Below, piece by piece: positions 59,801-64,000 of a DNA stretch of 64,000 nucleotides. The notes beneath the pieces are model-generated. The model saw only the letters and a list, made by a program, of their open reading frames with translations, was not told the DNA's origin and searched no databases. This stretch comes from Euleptes europaea. Taxonomy: Eukaryota > Chordata > Lepidosauria > Squamata > Sphaerodactylidae. The DNA lies in contig NC_079326.1 of NCBI RefSeq assembly GCF_029931775.1, forward strand, positions 10,694,604-10,758,603, in the 5' to 3' direction. The position numbers and the translations under genes were made by a program. Every line of letters starts with the position of its first letter. Within the stretch, counting starts at the first letter, position 1.

Positions 59801-61037
59801 GTTTTCTTGGAATACATCAGTCAAGTGAACAAACAGCTTAAAGAAACAGGGCAAAACGCAGACTGTAATCTTAAAAAGGTTAGCTTTGAACTAGATGGGC
59901 TAGAGATTAAGGAGGTTAAACTACTGCATCTTTTATTGTTATACAATCATTGGTAAATGTTCCTGTATATCTTTTTACGGTCCACATATATGATTTTGTT
60001 TTGTCTAAAAGGCATTTTTCTACTGCCCATATTTTATGTCCTTTTGTATCCTTTCTTGATTTAAAGGGTTCATTGCTTTGGTGCTACTTGATTTGCTGGG
60101 TTGTACATTGTGGCTAGGGAATAATTTCCACTTATTTTGATCAACTAATGAGTCTGTATGTTTGTCACAGATCAGAATTGGCCCACTGGGGCAAATTAGA
60201 ACCCAGACTTCCAAATATTTCCAGCACAAGGTAAAAGATGCACAGAGGATTTATGGTACTCTTCCTGTACTGCCCAGCTCACCAGTCAAGATCCTCTTCT
60301 CAAGCCCTGCTCTGTGCTCCTACATGCAAAGGTGAGGCAGGTGGCAACCAGTGAGGGCTTATTTAGTGGTGGCACCTCACCTTTAGAATGCCCTCCTAGC
60401 GCCTACCTTACTGTCTTTTAGGCACTATGCCCAGGCTTTTAGCTATGGAGTTCCAACTGTTCTAGCTGTTGTATAGTCCTGTTCCTAACCTAAGAACTCG
60501 TTTATAAAATGACTTATTTGGTCTTGTTGGGAGTCAACTTGAGCAGGTCTCTGGAGAGACAGTATATATGTTTTCTAAGTAAACGTCACTATGTATTTAT
60601 TTCTCTATTATTGCCTTTTTACCCCAAAATGGGAACTTAAGGCATTTAAAAGGTCAACAATACAAATATACTTCAAATACTTAAAATCAAAGCCAGAATA
60701 AATTTGGGATGATATTTTGAATTGGGGACTGAATCTTTTTATTCCACTATTCCATTTTTGTCTCACATCCCTTAGAGTCCACCCTCATGCAAACATATAC
60801 AACTACCCTGCCTCTCCTTCTTCATACTTCCTTCTTCATACTCACCATCCAAGCCCTGCTGCACATTCTACAAAGTCTTTTGTTACAATTCTACTGAACA
60901 AATGTGGAATGTGCTAGTTCCCCAAACTCATTTGGATGGCAGAATTCAAACTTGCTTGTATCATTCTGGTTCACTCCCACCCCCCATCTGTGAGCCCAAT
61001 CACACAGCATTGAGTAGTTGCTCTTCTCCTAATTATC
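56860..61037. other. Mostly unassigned DNA with one MIR-like SINE
   Basis: 56930-57120 is an antisense MIR-like SINE (ttatgctcacaacaacctt, gtggagtggaaccttgaac), kin to the 44.2-kb copy. Nothing else in this stretch can be named. 60.74-61.04 kb would be the 3' UTR of the exon at 61.04-61.26 kb. Confidence 0.45.
60738..60743 (-). terminator. Candidate polyadenylation signal
   Basis: AATAAA on the minus strand, about 295 bp downstream of the stop codon at 61040-61038. A second one lies at 60601-60596. Support is positional only. Confidence 0.3.
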
Positions 61038-61264
61038 TTATGGTTTAGTTCCACCAATGAACAGAGTTCCTACTTCGGCACACAGAAGATCTTCTGAGAC
61101 TCCTTCATCATCTAAGAATTCTTCTCCAAGCTTTTTCCACCAGGGCCACTGTGAGCATTTCAACATGTTGTAGTGGCACTGTTTGGCTTTGGCTACTACA
61201 GGAACTGATCTACTCACATAGACATTCAGATCTTCTACTGTAGCTTCTGCTAGACTTGGAGCAC
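61038..61264 (-). CDS. Candidate terminal exon of an unrecognised protein-coding gene
   Basis: The minus strand shows a strong splice acceptor: a pyrimidine tract (tttttcccaccctttccctt) and gttacag immediately before position 61264. The frame then runs about 75 codons to TAA, starting in phase after two bases of a split codon: APSLAEATVEDLNVYVSRS, later KCSQWPWWKKLGEEFLDDE and a C-terminal TLFIGGTKP. Composition is that of an ordinary soluble domain (mixed charge, W-P-W-W, three cysteines), not low complexity and not any retroelement family I know. No donor is seen downstream, and AATAAA signals follow within 300-440 bp, as expected of a last exon. Upstream exons would lie beyond 61.3 kb on the minus strand, perhaps outside the window. 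I do not recognise the protein. A chance frame behind a chance acceptor remains possible. Confidence 0.5.
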
Positions 61265-61369
61265 CTGTAACAAAGGGAAAGGGTGGGAAAAACCAAAACA
61301 CAATGACTTTCCCTACAGCAGGCAGTACAATCCTATGATTCTAGCTATAATAGCCATCCCTATTGTCAA

Positions 61370-62060
61370 TGCAACTGCAGTGTATTCTAGTTGCCACACT
61401 ATGCCTGAACCAGCATGTGAAGGTAGTGATGGGATGCATGAAGCCCAATAAAATGAAGCTCTATCAGCCAATAGCAACAGAGTTTGTTAATCTAATTAAT
61501 TGGAGGCCTGAAGAGTCAGCCCATTATGGAAAGTTCTGCATTTCCCCGAAGAGGCAGATTCACAGTTTGGTGGTGCTATTAGATGCACACTCACGGATTG
61601 AGGTTCACGTTTCACCTGCAGCCCATAATGCTTTTAGGCAAGTTTTGCAGGTGCAGCAGTTTCACCCTCTCCCTGACAAGATATGGTTGACCGCAATTAT
61701 ACTTGCCCTGATCGCATCCAGGTTAGATTACTTGCAATGTGCTTGACGTGGGGATTCCTCTGAAGATTGCATGGAAGTGTCAGTTGGTGCAAAGTGTAGC
61801 GACAAGACTGTTGACTGGCACGAGTTGTCTGCCTTGAGAAAATGCTATTGGTTGACAATTTGCTGCTGACTACAGTTTGAAGGGCTGGTTATTACATTTA
61901 AAGCTATGAACAGTCTGGGACCAGGATATTTAAAAGACTGCTTGCTCCCATGAGCCTGGCCATCAATTTAATCCTTCCACAGAGGCCCTGTCCTGTGCAT
62001 CCTCACAACCAGAGGAAGTATGTATGGCCTTGCAGATAAAAAAACACCAAAGCTTTAGAA
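61370..62060 (+). mobile_element. CR1/L2-type LINE fragment, reverse-transcriptase tail
   Basis: Visible pieces: SLVVLLDAHSRIEVHVSPAA, FRQVLQVQQFHPL, LIASRLDYLQCA (61.57-61.75 kb), and later LGPGYLKDCLLP (about 61.91 kb). These are the conserved blocks after the RT core in L2-type LINEs. It is old, with stops and gaps. Confidence 0.75.
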
Positions 62061-62284
62061 ACATGGATGTAGCACATGCCACATATCACTCATAAATGAG
62101 AAGGAAAATAAACTAACTAATTCTGTTCCCATTTCAGTTTGATCCAGTGCATAGAGTGTTGAGTTTGGATGTAGAGTTAATGGTTGCAAACCATGCTCTA
62201 ACAGTAAAACTCTTTGAATGGTTTGGGAGAAAGTTATTTAATGGATTTTCTGGTTTAGCTCATTTTGCCTGCCATCTGTCATGG

Positions 62285-62780
62285 TAACACTGCATTCCTG
62301 AGCAGAATGCCTGCGCCGGGCTTAGGCAACGAAACGGCGCTGCCTCCTAAGGAGGTTTCAGCCTGGCTGAAACCTCTGCCTGGCGCCGAAAATCCGTGCA
62401 ACCCGCATAGGGTTGCAAAAATAAGAGGGCGCGTTCTGAAGCCATAATGGCTTAGGAGGCTGCCTAACAGCAGCCCCACCACCTGGCCAGAGCCGTGATA
62501 CCCCGGAAATGCCTCCCGGGATGCCATGATGCCCCGGGAACACCTCCCAGGACGGCGATGTGGCCTTTGCCAGCGTCCAGACGCCAGAAAAGGCTCCGTT
62601 GGCGTCTGGGCTGGCGCTATTGCGCCAGCGTCCAGACTTGCACGCCGGCACTGGGGCCACAAATGCCGGCATGTGCCGCCTGGACACTGGCGCTGTGGGC
62701 CCTTGCGCCGGCATAGACCTTTGCCGGCCTCCAAAGGCATTTGGGCGCGGCTGCCGGCACAAGTCAGGAATGCGCTGTCA
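62285..62780. repeat. Very GC-rich repeat with inverted ends and hairpins
   Basis: About 490 bp of GC- and CpG-dense DNA in AT-rich surroundings. Its ends carry a short inverted repeat (gcattcctga at 62292, tcaggaatgc at 62764). Inside, 62604-62637 forms a strong hairpin (ggctggcgc against gcgccagc), and the words gccggc and gcgtccagac recur. It looks like a GC-rich fold-back element or satellite-like repeat rather than a promoter. The long frames are due to composition. Confidence 0.55.
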
Positions 62781-62784
62781 ATAG

Positions 62785-64000
62785 CAAAAGAAGGGGGTCA
62801 CCTTTCTTTTGTGGATTCCTGCTTTATTGCCACGTTTTTCTTCTTTATGCATGTTTGGACCTTTTATTAAAGTCTCTTCCTGATTAGTCTAAATAAATGT
62901 TTTAGTGTCATGACTATTTTCCTTCTTCTCATAATCCAAGCCTTTATTTTAAGGTTGTCCATAAGCCGATTTTGCACGAACACCCATTAACCTATTAACA
63001 ATATGTCTACCTTAGTTTCATTTCTCTCTAAATAATTTTAATTACTTTTCCATATAGATAACATAGATAACTGAACATTAACTATATAGGAATGTAAGCT
63101 ATTGATGAGTTATGGTCACAAACTATAAATATTTCCATTATTTCTCCAAACCAGCCTTGTACAAATGCTCTCAGGACTAAACAGAAGAAACAAACCAGAT
63201 GACATAGATCACATTCTATATTTCCAACATTACCATGACCATTTTAATGAGCACCCTGGGAGATCAGCAAGTCCGGCACTCCCGGGGACTGACTGGAGCT
63301 CATGGGAATTCAGACAGGTGCTTACCAGAAAGTAAGCCTCATTGAACTCAGTGGGACTTAATTCCAAGCACACATGAATAAAGGTGGAGCTGTCCTCAGG
63401 CCCTGGCCTCCCCAACAGATCTGGCACTGACATCGTTGTGCCGGATGTCAAGTCAAGAAGTTCAGCAAGATTCCACCAATGCCAGAGCAGCCTGGATGGG
63501 AGAAGTGGAGCTGACAGGTCAGTGCAAGAAGGGAAGCTTCCTGGCACAACCCAGCCAGGCTGCTGGCATTGGAGCCCAGGCCAATGAGATTATCAGCCAG
63601 TGCCACCATGGGAACCAGTGCAACAGAGGAGGAGAGACCTCCACAGAGGATACCAGGCCAGTCACCAGCTCCAGCAGCAGCCAGTGATGGCTCAAGCTTG
63701 ACAGCAGGGACCAGGCGAGCCAGGCAAGGACAGAAGGAGGATTGGCCCAGCAAAATGCACACCCTAGAATGGGCGATGGGGAGGGGGTAGAAGGATGGGT
63801 ATGGTGAGGAGCAGGCAGCCAAAAGGAAGGCATGCCAACCTCTGGCCAAAATAAAGGTAGTGAGGGTAAGGTCAGAGAAAGTGGGAAGAGGCTAATCAGC
63901 AGGGGTGGGGAGGAAACACAAGAGGCTCCAAAGCAGGCTGGGGAGGAGTGGAGACAGTGTGCTGCCCTAAGAAGGTAGCACTCTGGGGGAAAGAGGGTGG
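62785..64000. other. Mostly unassigned DNA; repeat trace at 63.30-63.38 kb
   Basis: 63325-63375 (aagtaagcctcattgaac, tcagtgggacttaattcc) is a fragment of a very common squamate repeat. 63.24-64.0 kb is GC-richer, with open frames on both strands (up to 133 codons) that I cannot tie to a protein family. It could be part of an unclassified repeat. Confidence 0.4.

Noticed and set aside
62279-62870. Overlapping frames of 114-153 codons
   Set aside because: They arise from the GC-rich fold-back repeat. Several frames are open at once and none has a recognisable domain.

Overview
The window looks like nuclear DNA of a squamate reptile (lizard or snake). The evidence is its repeats: three copies of the lepidosaur-specific Sauria SINE with its Bov-B-like tail, two 5S rRNA-derived SINEs with a related tail, several copies of at least two other tRNA-derived SINEs, CR1/L2-type LINEs, hAT-like MITEs and DIRS-type retroelement fossils. 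There is no operon-like gene packing and there are no long ORFs. Nearly all open frames are chance frames in non-coding DNA or fragments of mobile elements.

Layout. 1-6.2 kb is mostly unassigned AT-rich DNA with one SINE holding a nested LINE 3' end. 6.25-8.9 kb is a composite non-autonomous DNA-element region: TTCGG-rich ends, a tandem array with a period of about 310 bp, and two palindromic MITEs. 9.3-15.3 kb holds LINE pieces, a 3'-truncated U2 snRNA insertion with clear target-site duplications (TSDs), and a broken DIRS element carrying a nested solo LTR. 17.3-18.6 kb holds a 1,035-bp inverted-repeat insertion with a 15-bp TSD. 20.4-23.4 kb is a nest: a Gypsy-type LTR/gag fossil, then a CR1/L2 LINE broken by a Sauria SINE and a palindromic MITE. 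23.4-36 kb is largely unique AT-rich DNA with scattered SINEs and MITEs. 37-39.3 kb has a second DIRS piece and a LINE carrying a second U2 fragment and a SINE. 39.74-41.64 kb is a complete-looking LINE-mobilised insertion with one ORF (HAL1-like).

45.9-47.45 kb is a CpG island, split by a 388-bp retroposed insertion. Its core carries an X-box, a reverse CCAAT box, an octamer-like site and a GC box, arranged as for a minus-strand promoter. A tandem array of MITE arms and a 5S SINE follow it. 53-57 kb holds an hAT MITE, a 5S SINE and a third DIRS-like fossil. At 61.04-61.26 kb is the best host-gene candidate, a minus-strand terminal coding exon of an unrecognised protein. 62.3-62.8 kb is a very GC-rich repeat.

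The window therefore holds little host coding sequence: probably one terminal exon and one promoter/first exon, both on the minus strand and probably of different genes. All repeat names rest on recognition by eye, without a database search.
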